Assembly (NCBI RefSeq): GCF_003576375.1
Contig: NZ_QWGE01000002.1
Location: 558,001-622,000, forward strand
Length of the DNA stretch: 64,000 nt
Source of the DNA: Pontibacter oryzae
Lineage (GTDB): Bacteria; Bacteroidota; Bacteroidia; Cytophagales; Hymenobacteraceae
Reading direction: 5' to 3'
Position 1 is the first letter of the stretch, and each line of letters starts with the position of its first letter. Shown piece after piece: positions 54,605-64,000 of the stretch. The translations under genes and the position numbers were made by a program. The notes beneath the pieces were generated by a model. That model searched no databases. It worked only from the letters and a program-made list of their open reading frames with translations, and had not been told where the DNA came from.

Positions 54605-56389
54605 TTAGTCGAGTTTTAGCACGGCTAAGAAGGCTTCTTGCGGAATTTCCACGTTGCCTACCTGGCGCATGCGTTTCTTACCTTTCTTCTGTTTCTCGAG
54701 GAGTTTACGCTTACGGGAAATGTCACCGCCGTAACACTTGGCCAAAACGTTCTTTCGCATGGCTTTCACCGTTTCGCGGGAAACAATTTTCTGACCGATG
54801 GCAGCCTGAATGGCAATCTCAAACATTTGACGCGGCAACAACTCACGTAGCTTCTCGCAAAGGCGCTTGCCCCAATCATACGCTTTATCGCGATGCACGA
54901 TGGCACTAAGTGCATCCACTTTCTCGCCGTTTAGCATGATATCCAGCTTTACCATGTTTGAAGGGCGGAAACCGATCAGCTCATAATCCAGGGAGGCGTA
55001 ACCGCGGGAGATTGTCTTCAACTTATCAAAGAAATCGAAAACGATTTCTGCAAGCGGCATTTCGAAGGTCATCTCTACGCGGTCGCTGGTGAGGTAGGTC
55101 TGGTTTTTCAGAATACCGCGCTTGTCCATACAAAGCGTGATAATCGGGCCTACGTAATCCGACTTGGAGATAATTTGCGCCTTAATGAAAGGTTCCTCAA
55201 TATGATCAATATAATTAGGCTCAGGCATCTCCGATGGAGCATTTACCTTAACCATTTGTTCTTTGGTAGTATAGGCATGGAACTGCACCGAAGGCACAGT
55301 GGTAATCACCGTCATGTCGAACTCACGCTCCAGGCGCTCCTGCACAATCTCCATGTGGAGCATACCCAGGAACCCGCAACGGAAGCCAAAGCCAAGCGCG
55401 GCAGATGTTTCAGGCTCCCATACCAGAGAGGCATCATTTAACTGCAGCTTTTCCATAGAGGCACGCAGTTCTTCGTACTCGCTAGTTTCTACCGGGTAAA
55501 TACCGGCAAATACCATAGGCTTCACATCTTCAAAACCCTGAATGCCTTTTGCCGGGCGATCCACATGCGTTATAGTATCCCCTACTTTTACCTCTTTGGC
55601 ATTTTTAATGCCTGAGATCAGGTAGCCCACGTTACCGGCGCCCATTTCCTGGCGCGCTTCCTGGTTAAGCTTAAGCACACCGATTTCATCAGCCTCATAC
55701 GTCTTACCCGTATTGATGAACTTTACCTTCTCCCCTTTCTTCAGGGTGCCGTTAAAAATACGGAAGTATACTTCGATGCCTCTATAAGAGTTAAATACAG
55801 AGTCGAAGATCAGTGCCTGCAAGGGCGCTTCCGGATCTCCTTCGGGAGCTGGAATACGATCGCAGATTGCGTTAAGAATATCCTCTACCCCGATACCTGC
55901 CTTACCAGATGCGTGGATAATGTCTTCCCGCTCACAGCCAATCAAGTCAATGATCTGGTCCGAAACTTCTTCCGGCATGGCGTGTGGCAGGTCAATCTTA
56001 TTTAGTACCGGAATGATCTCCAGGTCGTTGCCAATAGCAAGGTATAAGTTAGAAATGGTCTGCGCCTCAATTCCCTGGGACGAATCTACGATCAATAAAG
56101 CTCCTTCGCAGGCAGCAATGGAACGTGATACCTCATAGGAAAAGTCAACGTGGCCGGGCGTATCAATCAGGTTCAGTACATAGTCCTCGCCTTTGTAATG
56201 ATAGTTCATCTGGATGGCGTGGCTCTTAATAGTAATGCCGCGCTCGCGCTCCAGGTCCATGTTGTCTAGCAGCTGGTGTTGCATTTCACGCTCCGCTACC
56301 GTCTGGGTATATTCTAACAGGCGGTCGGCCAGGGTACTCTTGCCGTGGTCTATGTGGGCGATGATGCAAAAATTACGGATGTTCTTCAT
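54605..56389 (-). CDS. lepA: Elongation factor 4
   Basis: 594 aa, normal length. The GTPase domain has [15 protein letters not shown], the [12 protein letters not shown] switch and NKIDLPHA; domains II-V follow and end with the unique C-terminal domain ([25 protein letters not shown]). EF4 back-translocates ribosomes or assists under stress. A -7 box lies 19 bp before the ATG. Confidence 0.96.
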   Translation of the reverse strand: MKNIRNFCIIAHIDHGKSTLADRLLEYTQTVAEREMQHQLLDNMDLERERGITIKSHAIQMNYHYKGEDYVLNLIDTPGHVDFSYEVSRSIAACEGALLIVDSSQGIEAQTISNLYLAIGNDLEIIPVLNKIDLPHAMPEEVSDQIIDLIGCEREDIIHASGKAGIGVEDILNAICDRIPAPEGDPEAPLQALIFDSVFNSYRGIEVYFRIFNGTLKKGEKVKFINTGKTYEADEIGVLKLNQEARQEMGAGNVGYLISGIKNAKEVKVGDTITHVDRPAKGIQGFEDVKPMVFAGIYPVETSEYEELRASMEKLQLNDASLVWEPETSAALGFGFRCGFLGMLHMEIVQERLEREFDMTVITTVPSVQFHAYTTKEQMVKVNAPSEMPEPNYIDHIEEPFIKAQIISKSDYVGPIITLCMDKRGILKNQTYLTSDRVEMTFEMPLAEIVFDFFDKLKTISRGYASLDYELIGFRPSNMVKLDIMLNGEKVDALSAIVHRDKAYDWGKRLCEKLRELLPRQMFEIAIQAAIGQKIVSRETVKAMRKNVLAKCYGGDISRKRKLLEKQKKGKKRMRQVGNVEIPQEAFLAVLKLD

Positions 56390-56407
56390 AAATATCTATA
56401 CGAAGAA

Positions 56408-56415
56408 CAAAGTTA
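56408..56415 (-). promoter_or_regulatory. Candidate -7 box for lepA
   Basis: On the minus strand TAACTTTG, an exact TAnnTTTG match, 19 bp before the ATG at 56389. No -33 TTG at proper spacing. Confidence 0.45.
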
Positions 56416-56566
56416 AGAAGAAAGAAAGTTTATTTACACTACATGCAGCAAAAACGTACAATTAAAGTATGAAATAGCCTCTGAACGAAGCACGGGCTAT
56501 GGTCGGCTTTATGCCTAAAATTGCCTATATTCGCATCAAATCTGGAAAAAAACTGTTTAGATAAGT

Positions 56567-59500
56567 ATGCACCTCACTACTGTAGAACCATACAAGCCCG
56601 TTAACCATATCCGTATCGTAACGGCGGCCTCTCTTTTTGACGGCCATGATGCTGCTATCAATATTATGCGCCGCATCATTCAGTCATCTGGGGCAGAAGT
56701 TATTCACCTGGGCCACAACCGCTCCGTGCAGGAAATCGTGGATTGCGCCATTCAGGAAGATGCACAGGCCATTGCCATAACTTCCTACCAGGGCGGCCAC
56801 ATAGAGTACTTTAAATACATGCACGACCTGTTACAAGAGCGTGGCAGCGAGCATATCCGCATCTTTGGAGGCGGCGGCGGAGTTATCCTTCCGGATGAGA
56901 TCGAGGAACTGCACGGATATGGCATTGCCCGTATCTACTCCCCAGACGATGGCCGCGCCATGGGCCTTCAAGGTATGATTAACGACATGCTGCAGAAGTG
57001 CGATTTCCCTACTGGCCAGAACCTAAACGGTGAAGCTAAGCATCTGCAGGAGAAAAACCCAAAGGCCATAGCGCGCCTTATTTCTGCCGCCGAGAACTTT
57101 CCGGAGGAAGCCAAGAGTATACTTCAGGAAATAAAGGAGCAGGCTAAAGCCATTACAACACCTGTCCTCGGTATTACGGGTACGGGTGGAGCCGGAAAGT
57201 CTTCTTTGGTAGATGAGCTGGTACGGCGATTCCTGATGGACTTCCCGGAGAAAAAAATTGCCATTATATCAGTGGACCCATCCAAGCGCAAAACTGGTGG
57301 TGCTTTGCTCGGCGATAGAATCCGGATGAACTCTATTTCAAACGAGCGTGTGTATATGCGCTCCCTGGCCACGCGCCAAAGCAACCTGGCGCTAAGTAAG
57401 TATGTGCAGGATGCTGTTGACATTGTGAAGGCAGCTAACTTCGACCTGATTATACTTGAGACTTCAGGCATTGGCCAGTCTGATACCGAGATTATTGAGC
57501 ATTCTGATACCAGCTTATATGTGATGACACCGGAATATGGCGCCGCCACGCAGCTGGAAAAGATTGACATGCTGGACTTTGCCGATGTGATTGCGCTCAA
57601 TAAGTTCGATAAGCGTGGGGCCTTGGACGCTCTGCGCGATGTGAAGAAGCAGTACAAGCGCAACCATCAGCTTTGGGATATCAACGATGATGACATTCCG
57701 GTATTCGGAACCATCGCCTCGCAGTTTAACGACCCGGGCATGAACCAGCTTTACCGCGCCATCATGGCCAAAATCTCTGAGAAGACAGGTGTTGCATTTG
57801 ACTCCAACTTGCAAACCTCCAAAGAGATGTCGGAGAAGGTATTTATCATCCCTCCTAGTCGTACACGGTATCTGTCTGAAATTTCAGAAACGATTCGCGG
57901 CTACGACAAGTGGGCCAACGACCAGGCTGAAATAGCTCAGAAACTATACGGCATCAAGAAGTCTATTGAGGCTGTGCAAGGTATAGAAGTGGAGGACAAA
58001 GACCGTCTGGTAAAACAACTGGAGCAAGCTTATGCTGAAGTAGAGCTGAACCTTGACGGCCAGAACAAGAAAATCCTGGAGAACTGGAAAGAGAAGGTTC
58101 AGGCTTATAAAAATGAGTTCTACGTTTTCAAAGTTCGAGACAAAGAGCTGAAGATAAAAACACATACCGAGTCGCTATCGCACCTTCAAATACCAAAGGT
58201 TTCTACACCACGTTACGAGGCTTGGGGCGATTTGCTAAAGTGGAACCTGCAGGAGAACGTTCCAGGCGAGTTCCCATACACGGCAGGCGTGTTTCCGTTC
58301 AAGCGCGAAGGCGAAGACCCAACCCGTATGTTTGCCGGTGAGGGCGGGCCAGAGCGAACCAACCGTCGTTTCCATTACGTAAGTTTAGGCATGCCAGCTA
58401 AGCGTTTGTCTACGGCCTTCGACTCGGTAACCCTTTACGGCGAAGACCCGGACTACAGACCAGACATCTACGGTAAGATAGGCAACTCAGGTGTAAGCAT
58501 TTGCTGCCTGGATGATGCCAAGAAACTATACTCTGGCTTTAACCTGGCCGACCCGAAAACCTCCGTATCTATGACCATTAACGGTCCGGCGGCTATACTT
58601 ACCGGCTTCTTCATGAACGCGGCCATCGACCAGCAATGCGAACTTTATATTAAAGAACATGGCCTGGAAGAGGAGATAAACGCCAAGATTGAGGCTATTT
58701 ATAAAGAAAAAGGTATTGCCAGGCCAAGTTATCAGGGTCCGTTGCCAGAAGGGAACGATGGTTTAGGCTTGATGTTGCTGGGCGTTACCGGAGACCAAGT
58801 GCTGCCTGCCGAAATATACGAACCGATTAAAACACGCACCCTGGCTGCCGTTCGCGGAACCGTGCAGGCCGATATTCTGAAAGAGGATCAGGCACAGAAC
58901 ACCTGTATCTTCTCCACGGAATTCTCACTTCGTTTAATGGGCGATGTGCAGCAATACTTTATCGACAAGAGCGTACGTAATTTCTACTCGGTTTCTATTT
59001 CCGGTTACCACATTGCAGAGGCAGGTGCCAACCCAATCTCGCAGTTGGCATTTACACTGGCAAACGGCTTTACATTTGTGGAATATTACGTGAGCCGCGG
59101 CATGGATATCAATAAGTTTGCGCCAAACCTGAGCTTCTTCTTCTCTAACGGGATTGATCCGGAATATGCCGTGATTGGCCGAGTAGCACGAAGAATCTGG
59201 GCCAAAGCCATGAAACACAAGTATGGCGCCGATGCCCGCTCTCAGATGCTCAAGTACCACATCCAAACATCGGGCCGTTCGCTGCACGCGCAGGAGATTG
59301 ACTTCAACGATATACGCACCACGCTGCAGGCACTTTACGCCATTTACGACAACTGTAACTCGCTGCACACCAACGCTTACGACGAAGCCATCACCACACC
59401 AACCGAGGCATCGGTGCGCAGAGCTATGGCTATTCAGTTGATCATCAACCGTGAGCTGGGTCTTGCCAAGAACGAGAACCCGCTGCAAGGCTCATTCATT

Positions 59501-59953
59501 ATAGAAGAGCTGACTGATTTAGTGGAAGAGGCTGTGTTGACCGAGTTTGACCGCATTACCGAACGAGGCGGCGTGCTAGGCGCCATGGAAACCATGTATC
59601 AGCGCGGTAAAATTCAGGAGGAGAGCCTATACTATGAAACCCTGAAGCATACTGGCGAATACCCTATTATCGGCGTTAACACCTTCCTTTCCTCAAAAGG
59701 CTCTCCAACGGTTATCCCAACCGAGGTTATCCGTGCCACCGAAGAGGAAAAGAAATATCAGATCAACATGGTGCACGCACTTCAGGAAGGCAACTCCAGC
59801 AAGTCAACGGAGATGCTTACCAAGTTGCAACAGGTAGCCATAAACAACGGAAACATTTTCGAGGAGATGATGGAAACCGTTAAGTACTGCTCGCTGGGCC
59901 AGATCACAAACGCCTTGTTTGAAGTGGGTGGTCAGTATAGAAGAAATATGTAA
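56567..59953 (+). CDS. icmF: Fused isobutyryl-CoA mutase (B12 domain, G-protein chaperone and mutase)
   Basis: 1128 aa with three parts. The N-terminal B12-binding domain carries the cobalamin-ligand His27 in DGHDAA (25-30). A MeaB-like GTPase has P-loop GTGGAGKS (205-212) and the NKFD motif. The C-terminal TIM-barrel mutase begins near 540 with the IcmF signature [10 protein letters not shown], which differs from the WTIRQY-type site of methylmalonyl-CoA mutase. It interconverts isobutyryl-CoA and n-butyryl-CoA with adenosylcobalamin, and the G domain loads and protects the cofactor. Isovaleryl-CoA is a possible second substrate. A box TATATTCG at 56526 differs by one base from the -7 consensus. 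Confidence 0.94.
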   Translation: MHLTTVEPYKPVNHIRIVTAASLFDGHDAAINIMRRIIQSSGAEVIHLGHNRSVQEIVDCAIQEDAQAIAITSYQGGHIEYFKYMHDLLQERGSEHIRIFGGGGGVILPDEIEELHGYGIARIYSPDDGRAMGLQGMINDMLQKCDFPTGQNLNGEAKHLQEKNPKAIARLISAAENFPEEAKSILQEIKEQAKAITTPVLGITGTGGAGKSSLVDELVRRFLMDFPEKKIAIISVDPSKRKTGGALLGDRIRMNSISNERVYMRSLATRQSNLALSKYVQDAVDIVKAANFDLIILETSGIGQSDTEIIEHSDTSLYVMTPEYGAATQLEKIDMLDFADVIALNKFDKRGALDALRDVKKQYKRNHQLWDINDDDIPVFGTIASQFNDPGMNQLYRAIMAKISEKTGVAFDSNLQTSKEMSEKVFIIPPSRTRYLSEISETIRGYDKWANDQAEIAQKLYGIKKSIEAVQGIEVEDKDRLVKQLEQAYAEVELNLDGQNKKILENWKEKVQAYKNEFYVFKVRDKELKIKTHTESLSHLQIPKVSTPRYEAWGDLLKWNLQENVPGEFPYTAGVFPFKREGEDPTRMFAGEGGPERTNRRFHYVSLGMPAKRLSTAFDSVTLYGEDPDYRPDIYGKIGNSGVSICCLDDAKKLYSGFNLADPKTSVSMTINGPAAILTGFFMNAAIDQQCELYIKEHGLEEEINAKIEAIYKEKGIARPSYQGPLPEGNDGLGLMLLGVTGDQVLPAEIYEPIKTRTLAAVRGTVQADILKEDQAQNTCIFSTEFSLRLMGDVQQYFIDKSVRNFYSVSISGYHIAEAGANPISQLAFTLANGFTFVEYYVSRGMDINKFAPNLSFFFSNGIDPEYAVIGRVARRIWAKAMKHKYGADARSQMLKYHIQTSGRSLHAQEIDFNDIRTTLQALYAIYDNCNSLHTNAYDEAITTPTEASVRRAMAIQLIINRELGLAKNENPLQGSFIIEELTDLVEEAVLTEFDRITERGGVLGAMETMYQRGKIQEESLYYETLKHTGEYPIIGVNTFLSSKGSPTVIPTEVIRATEEEKKYQINMVHALQEGNSSKSTEMLTKLQQVAINNGNIFEEMMETVKYCSLGQITNALFEVGGQYRRNM

Positions 59954-59974
59954 CTCAACATTTTTTATACTTGA

Positions 59975-60000
59975 GAAAGCCGGGCCATTAGGTCCGGCTT
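59975..60000 (+). terminator. Rho-independent terminator of icmF
   Basis: 11-nt arms AAAGCCGGGCC / GGTCCGGCTTT with loop ATTA (one G-T pair), followed by TCTTTT. Confidence 0.88.
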
Positions 60001-60082
60001 TTCTTTTAGCATGTTAATAATAATTAACTATAACTGAGTTAAGCACTCTTCGTAAATATCATTTTGAATATAACACTAACGT

Positions 60083-60232
60083 ATGAAACGAACTGAAGCA
60101 ACTCCGCTGCTATACTTGATTGGATCCGCCTTGTTGATTGGAACAGCAGCATGCCTGTTCGTATACAACTGTTTTAGCGGTGATGAATTTGAGCTAGATA
60201 CTTACGATGAACATAACGAGGATTATTTGTAA
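60083..60232 (+). CDS. 49-aa single-helix membrane protein
   Basis: The frame begins MKRTEATPLLYLIGSALL, with one membrane helix (about residues 9-28), then an acidic tail FELDTYDEHNEDYL. It is followed by a terminator. Unknown family. A Cys at residue 25 and another at 30 lie at the end of the helix. Composition and placement support a real gene, but confidence is moderate. Confidence 0.6.
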   Translation: MKRTEATPLLYLIGSALLIGTAACLFVYNCFSGDEFELDTYDEHNEDYL

Positions 60233-60252
60233 TGCCTTACCCTTATAAAAAA

Positions 60253-60290
60253 ATAAAAGCCGCGCCCTGACTCAGGGTCGCGGCTTTTAT
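60253..60290. terminator. Bidirectional rho-independent terminator
   Basis: 18-nt arms ATAAAAGCCGCG-CCCTGA and TCAGGG-T-CGCGGCTTTTAT with one bulged base. It separates the 49-aa gene and the convergent glutamate-synthase-like gene. Confidence 0.9.
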
Positions 60291-60307
60291 GTATGGTGTA
60301 GTTATAC

Positions 60308-61864
60308 TTAGTTTAGCATATAATTGGTGCTGAACTCGCGGGGGGCAGCATGTTTAGAGAAGTATAGTTCTTTAAATGTGGCATGCTTGCCTTGCTCAAT
60401 CCTTCTGTAAATTTTATCCGGCTTAATATCCGTTAAGGTGGCAAAACCACATGCTTCCATCACCTCAACCGTGGATTTCATGGTATTGCCATGGAAATTA
60501 GCCACACGAACTTGCTTGTCTGCCACATCAAGTCCCTTGTATAAGTTTGCATCCTGCGTGGCAATACCAACCGGGCAACGGCCTGAGTCACACTGCAGCG
60601 CCTGAATGCATCCAAGTGCAAACATCATCCCGCGCGCACTGTAGCAAATATTGGCTCCGAGCGAAATCGCCTTTATAATATCCACGGCAGTGATAATTTT
60701 GCCAGCCGCTACCAATTTAACTTCATTGCGAAGGCCATACTTTTTAAGCGTGCTGTGGGCAAAGGCTAGCGCATCGTATAGCGGCATGCCCAGGCTATCT
60801 GTAAATTCGAGTGGTGCCGCTCCGGTACCTCCTTCTGCCCCATCTATCGTTATAAAATCCGGAAACATGTTGTTATGCATCATTTCCTGGCATAGCCGAT
60901 CGAACTCTTGTTTCTCACCGATACAAAGCTTTATACCCACTGGCTTTCCGTCCGATAAAACACGAAGTTTTTCAATGAAAAGCAGCATGGTAAACTGGTC
61001 GTTAAAAGCAGCGTGCGCTGGCGGCGATGCAACCGTTGTATAAGGCTCCACTTTGCGAATAGCTGCAATCTCAGGTGTATTTTTGGCAGCCGGAAGAATA
61101 CCTCCATGGCCAGGCTTTGCCCCTTGTGAGAGCTTGATCTCCACCATTTTGATGTTTGGATGAGCGGCTTGTGCTTTAAATAGGTCTTCTGAGAAATCAC
61201 CGTTTTTATCGCGGCAGCCAAAGTATCCGGTGCCAATCTGCCAGATCAGGTCGCCGCCGCCCTCAATATGAAATGGGCTCACGCCGCCCTCTCCTGTGTT
61301 GTGAGCAAAGCCTCCCAGTTTGGCGCCCGCACTCAAAGCTTTTACGGCCGTTTTGCTCAGCGAGCCATAGCTCATAGCTGAGATGTTATATATACTAGCA
61401 TTGTAAGGCTGTGTACAACGGCTGCTCCCAACAGTAACTCTCAGGTCTTCTTCGCGCACATGCACCGGGAACATAGTATGGGAGATCCATTCATAGCCCT
61501 GCTCCTGGCTGTTACTTTGCATACCAAACGGCACCGTTTGGCGCTGGTTCTTGGCACGCTGGTATACTACAGAGCGCTGGCGGCGGCTAAATGGTTTACC
61601 ATCTAAGTCAGATTCAAAGAAATACTGACGAAATTCCGGGCGGATACTTTCAAATAGGTAACGCAGGTGGCCAACCAAGGGATAGTTGCGCAACAATGTA
61701 TGGCGCGACTGCCTTACATCATACAGATATCCAAGGTGAAATGGAACAAGCACCAGCAGCAACCAAAGCATTTGCCGGTCAAAAATTGATAAAGAAAGAA
61801 ATACCAAGTAAGCTGCGATAAAAGCATACGACATCGTTTGCCTAACGCTGATTTTTGTTGCCAT
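60308..61864 (-). CDS. FMN-binding glutamate synthase family protein
   Basis: 518 aa with an N-terminal membrane segment or two (about residues 12-45), then a glutamate-synthase-like FMN barrel: QGAKPGHGGILPAAK, DGAEGGTGAAPLEF and the Cys-rich CIQALQCDSGRCPVGIATQD. It lacks the glutamine amidotransferase domain of true GltB. The family often has a membrane-anchored N-terminus and an unclear role; glutamate synthase activity is not established. Single gene. Confidence 0.9.
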   Translation of the reverse strand: MATKISVRQTMSYAFIAAYLVFLSLSIFDRQMLWLLLVLVPFHLGYLYDVRQSRHTLLRNYPLVGHLRYLFESIRPEFRQYFFESDLDGKPFSRRQRSVVYQRAKNQRQTVPFGMQSNSQEQGYEWISHTMFPVHVREEDLRVTVGSSRCTQPYNASIYNISAMSYGSLSKTAVKALSAGAKLGGFAHNTGEGGVSPFHIEGGGDLIWQIGTGYFGCRDKNGDFSEDLFKAQAAHPNIKMVEIKLSQGAKPGHGGILPAAKNTPEIAAIRKVEPYTTVASPPAHAAFNDQFTMLLFIEKLRVLSDGKPVGIKLCIGEKQEFDRLCQEMMHNNMFPDFITIDGAEGGTGAAPLEFTDSLGMPLYDALAFAHSTLKKYGLRNEVKLVAAGKIITAVDIIKAISLGANICYSARGMMFALGCIQALQCDSGRCPVGIATQDANLYKGLDVADKQVRVANFHGNTMKSTVEVMEACGFATLTDIKPDKIYRRIEQGKHATFKELYFSKHAAPREFSTNYMLN

Positions 61865-62963
61865 TTGAATTGAAGGTTTTTACAAGAAGTATTTTATTCG
61901 ATTAATATCATCCTGAACCCTACGCATACTTGCATGTGTGGGCACCTGAAGTTTGTGCTAAATTTGGGGGAAACTGATTAGGTACAGCAACTCGTGTTTT
62001 GATAAGCAAAGTACAATGTATTGTTTTTGTAAGCCGGGAGGCTCACAAATTTTGACTTACTACTCGCCGGACTGTTTTGTATATGTTGCAAACCCATGCA
62101 TAAAATTTTGCCGCAAAGGTATATCATTCTCCCGGACAAAAACCATAAAGCACACAGATGAATTTTTTGGAAGTGTTATTACAGGCTATCAACCTGGTCA
62201 ACTATTCTATCATCCGTAATCATGCAGCAATCCTGATTCTGTATAATTAACTGGACAACAAGTAGATGCATAAGATTAATTGATTGATAACTTCTACAAA
62301 ACCTGCAGTTTACAAGAAATGGCAACCTTGCAAGCGAAATAGCGTTTTAAACCGGAACTTAACTTTAAGCTTTAAAAGAATGAGACAAATTTCAGCTATC
62401 TTCTCTCTACCTTTACTAGGAAACAGAGTTGGCCTACTTATAAAGAGCATGTTAGCACCAGATACTATCGTGATTGATCTATCTGAAGAGGATTACCAGC
62501 AGTACTTATAACCAAGAATTAAGGTAAACAACTAAGGTGCCTTTATTAAGTGGCCTTAGATGCTTGCACAAGTTCGTTTAGAGCCAATTCATAGGTATAT
62601 CCACGTTAATTCTATCGCTTAAATAACAAATACTTTAGGATACGAAAAAGTACAGCCCTTTGCATCATTGCTTTTGATCAGCCTAGTGTAGCACAGCATA
62701 AACACCTACTTTATCTTATAAGACCTATCTTCTACTTCAAACGACAGTGTGCACACCTGCTTCGATGGCGTGAACACCATTTTGGCAGCGTTCTCCGAAT
62801 ACTCATTAGGTAGCACAAGGATATGCTTTTGAATGACTGTGATCGGCCCCATATTAACTCATTGATGTAGCCATTAATGCACTTTGCTAGTGGCCCTAAA
62901 TTTTGTAGTTGCGTAAGTTAAAACAAGTAATGCATATTTAAGGCCCACATATTTTAGTAAACT
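61865..62963. other. Long AT-rich region with no secure gene
   Basis: About 1.1 kb between divergent genes. Open frames at 62016-62219 and 62284-62511 are short and start at weak codons; only the second contains anything plausible (listed separately). No RNA gene or repeat was found. Confidence 0.5.
62380..62511 (+). CDS. Possible 43-aa small protein
   Basis: The frame MRQISAIFSLPLLGNRVG runs to LSEEDYQQYL: a hydrophobic-amphipathic helix, then an acidic tail. It is real only if the region is expressed; no ribosome-binding or promoter signal supports it. Listed because the ending looks protein-like. Confidence 0.25.
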   Translation: MRQISAIFSLPLLGNRVGLLIKSMLAPDTIVIDLSEEDYQQYL

Positions 62964-62992
62964 TTTGGTTAAGTATAAAATATGTAGCTTTG
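62964..62992 (+). promoter_or_regulatory. Complete promoter of the FKBP gene
   Basis: TTTG at 62964-62967, 17-bp spacer, TAGCTTTG at 62985-62992. This matches both boxes of the Bacteroidota sigma-A consensus and precedes the ATG at 63062 by 69 bp. The -7 box is identical, through TAGCTTTGTA, to those before the ABC-F gene and hbd. Confidence 0.7.
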
Positions 62993-63061
62993 TAGTATTA
63001 CATACTGTAGAAAATTATAAACATATACTTAACAGCACGCTAGCGTGCACAACTACGCACT

Positions 63062-63661
63062 ATGGATTTAAAAGAAAAGATCAGCTACATCATTGGCCGC
63101 GACATGGCAACTAACCTGAAGAAGCAAGGCATTGAGGTGGAGGCAGACTCTTTTATGAAAGGACTTAAGGACATACAGTCAGGCACTGAGTCAAGCTTAA
63201 CGCAGCAAGAAGTTCAGGAAGCTATGATGGCTTTGCAGCAGGAAATGGCGCAGAAACAAAATGCAGCCGGAAGCGCTAACCAACAGGCAGGTGAGGCATT
63301 TTTAGCTGAGAACAAGAACAAAGAAGGTGTACAGACACTTCCTAGCGGCCTCCAGTACATCGTTCTGCAGGAAGGCAACGGTAAATCACCGTCTGCAAAC
63401 GATACTGTTACCACGCATTATCATGGCACACTAATCGATGGTACCACCTTCGATTCATCGTATGAGCGCGGCCAGCCTGCCACCTTCCCGGTGAATGGCG
63501 TGATTGCTGGCTGGACAGAAGCCTTGCAAATGATGAAGGAAGGCGCTAAATGGAGACTTTTCGTACCAGCCAACCTGGCTTATGGTGCACAAGGTGCTGG
63601 CGACGTTATCGGACCAAATTCAACACTTATTTTTGATGTTGAGCTTTTGCAGGTAAAGTAA
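63062..63661 (+). CDS. FKBP-type peptidyl-prolyl isomerase (FklB-like)
   Basis: 199 aa without signal peptide, so probably cytoplasmic. An N-terminal dimerisation helix region (about 1-90: KISYIIGRDMATNLKKQGIE) is followed by the FKBP fold (about 100-199) with VTTHYHGTLIDGTTFDSSYERG, VIAGWTEALQMMKEGAKWRLFVPA and LIFDVELL. This is the FklB/Mip-like layout. It speeds proline isomerisation in protein folding. It has its own promoter and terminator. Confidence 0.92.
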   Translation: MDLKEKISYIIGRDMATNLKKQGIEVEADSFMKGLKDIQSGTESSLTQQEVQEAMMALQQEMAQKQNAAGSANQQAGEAFLAENKNKEGVQTLPSGLQYIVLQEGNGKSPSANDTVTTHYHGTLIDGTTFDSSYERGQPATFPVNGVIAGWTEALQMMKEGAKWRLFVPANLAYGAQGAGDVIGPNSTLIFDVELLQVK

Positions 63662-63678
63662 AAGTTAAGCAATTAAAG

Positions 63679-63712
63679 AAAAGGCCTGTGTCAAACATAA
63701 CACAGGCCTTTT
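63679..63712 (+). terminator. Rho-independent terminator of the FKBP gene
   Basis: 13-nt arms AAAAGGCCTGTGT / ACACAGGCCTTTT with an 8-nt loop, followed by further T. Confidence 0.93.
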
Positions 63713-63725
63713 TTGTATCGTTGCT

Positions 63726-64000
63726 TTAGCCTACGCGGGTGGATGCAGCTAGCTTAAAATCATGCATTTGGTTTAACCACCGCTGTGCCTCCTCTTGATA
63801 AAGAAAGTGCTGTAAAATCAAGAAGCTGTTATCATGTATAAACTCATCCCCATTAAGCCCTCCCACTAGGGCATGGAATTGTGTTACCGGAAGTACAACT
63901 GCTACAAATAAATCTCTATCAATCCTTCGGAGTATCTCCGGGAAAACTTCCTTGAACACCCATTGCTGATCTTCTTTTGAAATTGGATGCCTTTTATGTA
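63726..64000 (-). CDS. Hypothetical protein, start beyond right edge
   Basis: The frame is open from the stop at 63726 to the window edge (beyond the GTG at 63959, upstream residues read HKRHPISKEDQQW), so the gene continues outside. The visible 91 residues are mixed helical, with a FIHDNSFLILQHFLYQEEAQRW region. No family recognised. Confidence 0.6.
   Translation of the reverse strand, partial: HKRHPISKEDQQWVFKEVFPEILRRIDRDLFVAVVLPVTQFHALVGGLNGDEFIHDNSFLILQHFLYQEEAQRWLNQMHDFKLAASTRVG

Noticed and set aside
62016..62219. 67-codon frame in the long gap
   Set aside because: Cys/Pro-rich translation with no features; likely random.
1..64000. tRNA or rRNA genes
   Set aside because: No sequence in the gaps reads as a cloverleaf or as rRNA; none is supported.

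Overview
The window looks like chromosome of a Bacteroidota bacterium of the order Cytophagales, most likely Hymenobacteraceae (Pontibacter-like). The evidence is the family content: DUF4199 proteins, a type IX secretion sorting domain, an OmpA/PD40 protein, a fused isobutyryl-CoA mutase (IcmF) and a two-domain ABC-F with a degenerate second P-loop. Several genes also have the Bacteroidota -7 box TAnnTTTG, and there is little Shine-Dalgarno signal. The genus is inference, because no rRNA or tRNA gene is present.

Layout. 1-11 kb: housekeeping and envelope genes (metallophosphoesterase, lipid kinase, M48 protease, L,D-transpeptidase-like protein, small lipoproteins, two tandem DUF4199 proteins, ABC-F, two 49/50-aa membrane proteins, 3-hydroxybutyryl-CoA dehydrogenase). 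11-21.6 kb: dapD, a glycosyltransferase, fabH, a Mn/Zn uptake operon (MntR-type regulator, binding lipoprotein, ATPase, a permease fused to a second MntR-like domain, a second permease), a thioredoxin-like lipoprotein and mnmE. 21.6-30.8 kb: the accessory region. It opens with a decayed REP-associated tyrosine transposase (RAYT) surrounded by its REP palindromes. Next comes a decayed type I restriction-modification locus: frameshifted hsdM, no hsdS, and a 5'-truncated hsdR with a nonsense codon. Where hsdS should be there is an intact AT-rich two-gene cassette: a PD-(D/E)xK nuclease-like protein and an OLD-type ATPase/TOPRIM protein. A degenerate REP closes the region.

31-45.4 kb: a GAF histidine kinase, a translationally coupled four-gene TelA operon, a serine hydrolase, an aldo/keto reductase, a MaoC hydratase, the prkA-yeaH-spoVR stress cluster and a broken MFS transporter. 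45.4-64 kb: small conserved proteins, a T9SS cargo protein, citrate synthase, an OmpA/PD40 protein, queE, folD, lepA, icmF, an FMN-binding glutamate synthase-like protein, an FKBP isomerase and a partial gene at the right edge.

The most interesting object is the two-gene nuclease cassette at 24298-27905. Its partners in the restriction locus are broken while both of its own frames are open, so it is a candidate stand-alone anti-phage module. The REP/RAYT remnant, with REP units read in frame inside the transposase gene, and the permease-MntR fusion are the next most notable. All functional calls come from reading motifs; no database search was run.
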